In this document: positions 63,496-64,000 of the stretch, one piece after another
Position numbering within the stretch: the first letter of the stretch is position 1
How the letters are laid out: each line of letters opens with the position of its first letter
Source of the DNA: Nocardia stercoris
GTDB lineage: Bacteria > Actinomycetota > Actinomycetes > Mycobacteriales > Mycobacteriaceae
Assembly: GCF_003696265.1 (NCBI RefSeq)
Contig: NZ_RFFH01000002.1
Location: forward strand, 496,001-560,000
Direction: 5' to 3'
Length of the DNA: 64,000 nt
Notes under the pieces: model-generated
What the model was told of the DNA's origin: nothing
The model's input: the letters and a program-made list of their open reading frames with translations, nothing else
The model's database searches: none
Program-made: the position numbers and the translations under genes

Positions 63496-64000
63496 TTACG
63501 TTGCACCGCCTTCGAATACAGGTCCAGCAATCGATGATCGGGGTCATAGGTGTGCTTCAGGCCGGGATAGACATCACCGCCGTAGAGGCGGTCGAATTCG
63601 GCCCGATCGTAGAAGGCGTCGGAGTAGAGCGACTTGTGGCCGTCCAGCCGGGTGACCGCCGCCTCGATGGCGCGGTTCGCGGCGCCTTCGGGTTGCCCGG
63701 GTACGGTCGGTACCGCGGACCAGAAGCCGATGTTGACATAGGTGCGGCCGGGTTCCAGGGGGTAGAGCCGCCACGGCCGGCCGTCGGTGGTGGAGCCGTC
63801 GTCGGTCAACCGCAAGGGGCACAACCACAATGGCTCGATCGGGATCTCGGCCAGGAACCATTCGACGAAGTCGGCGGTGCGCTCGATCGGCACCTCGATG
63901 TCCTGGACGACCCGCTCCTGTGGCGGCTCGCCCCGGCGGGCACCGAGTTTGTCGGCGATGCCGTACTTGCGGTCCAGGGCGACGAGTTTCCAGTAGAAGC
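63492..64000 (-). CDS. tmsA: FAD-binding oxidoreductase of 10-methyl fatty acid synthesis, C-terminal part
   Basis: The last about 168 residues of a larger protein that continues beyond the window; the frame is open to base 64000. The segment is like the C-terminal region of Rv3719-type FAD oxidoreductases (FYWKLVALDRKYGIADKLG; FVEWFLAEIPIEPLWLCPLR; ending KAVQRK). TmsA reduces the methylene intermediate made by TmsB to the 10-methyl fatty acid. The FAD-binding N-terminus is not in view. Coupled to tmsB by a four-base overlap. Confidence 0.85.
   Translation of the reverse strand, partial: FYWKLVALDRKYGIADKLGARRGEPPQERVVQDIEVPIERTADFVEWFLAEIPIEPLWLCPLRLTDDGSTTDGRPWRLYPLEPGRTYVNIGFWSAVPTVPGQPEGAANRAIEAAVTRLDGHKSLYSDAFYDRAEFDRLYGGDVYPGLKHTYDPDHRLLDLYSKAVQRK

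Overview
The window is high-GC DNA from a mycolic-acid actinomycete (Mycobacteriales), most likely Nocardia or a close relative. The evidence is the strong G/C third-position bias, many GTG starts, tandem MMPL transporters, a DUF397 protein, a PknK-type kinase, 10-methyl-fatty-acid genes (tmsA/tmsB), and a backbone (tRNA-Ser, ffs, Rv3722c-type aspartate aminotransferase, dnaX, tmsB-tmsA) that I recall from the M. tuberculosis Rv3719-Rv3722c neighbourhood. The genus is an inference; no rRNA is present.

Layout. 1-9.2 kb: a truncated secreted lipase, a 3-hydroxyacyl-CoA dehydrogenase, a GT39-like membrane glycosyltransferase, an unknown 174-aa protein and two MMPL exporters. The second MMPL gene is divergent from a TetR regulator, with nested inverted repeats between them. 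9.2-14.7 kb: TetR and Rrf2 regulators, a heterodimeric ABC exporter and a DUF4190 protein. 14.7-22.8 kb: RDD protein, DUF309, DUF397, a stand-alone cytochrome b (qcrB), a WS/DGAT-like acyltransferase, an ECF41 sigma factor coupled to an FAD oxidoreductase, and a putative lipoprotein. 22.9-27.7 kb: tRNA-Ser(GGA), a membrane protein, the SRP RNA, aspartate aminotransferase, a methyltransferase and an HhH-GPD protein.

27.8-44.8 kb is the most unusual part and looks like a sulfur-acquisition region. It holds a complete ssuCBAD sulfonate operon with a divergent flavin reductase. After an SDR, a small membrane protein and a glycosyltransferase comes a second, atypical operon on the minus strand: GntR regulator, AprB-like ferredoxin, substrate-binding lipoprotein with a NosL-like tail, a small overlapping ORF, permease, ATPase and an AprA-like flavoprotein fused to HEAT repeats. 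Divergent from it is a ROK regulator preceded by a short leader peptide with adjacent Cys codons and a hairpin that covers the Shine-Dalgarno sequence. I read this as a candidate undescribed organosulfur (or related oxyanion) uptake-and-redox system under sulfur or cysteine control.

44.8-64 kb: DUF2207 protein, zinc metallopeptidase, ammonium transporter, an unknown protein, dnaX, the fadA-fadB beta-oxidation complex, an epoxide hydrolase, a PknK-like kinase/STAND ATPase, and the tmsA-tmsB pair for 10-methyl branched fatty acids; tmsA runs off the end. Convergent genes are usually separated by strong perfect-stem hairpins, most of them without a U-tract.
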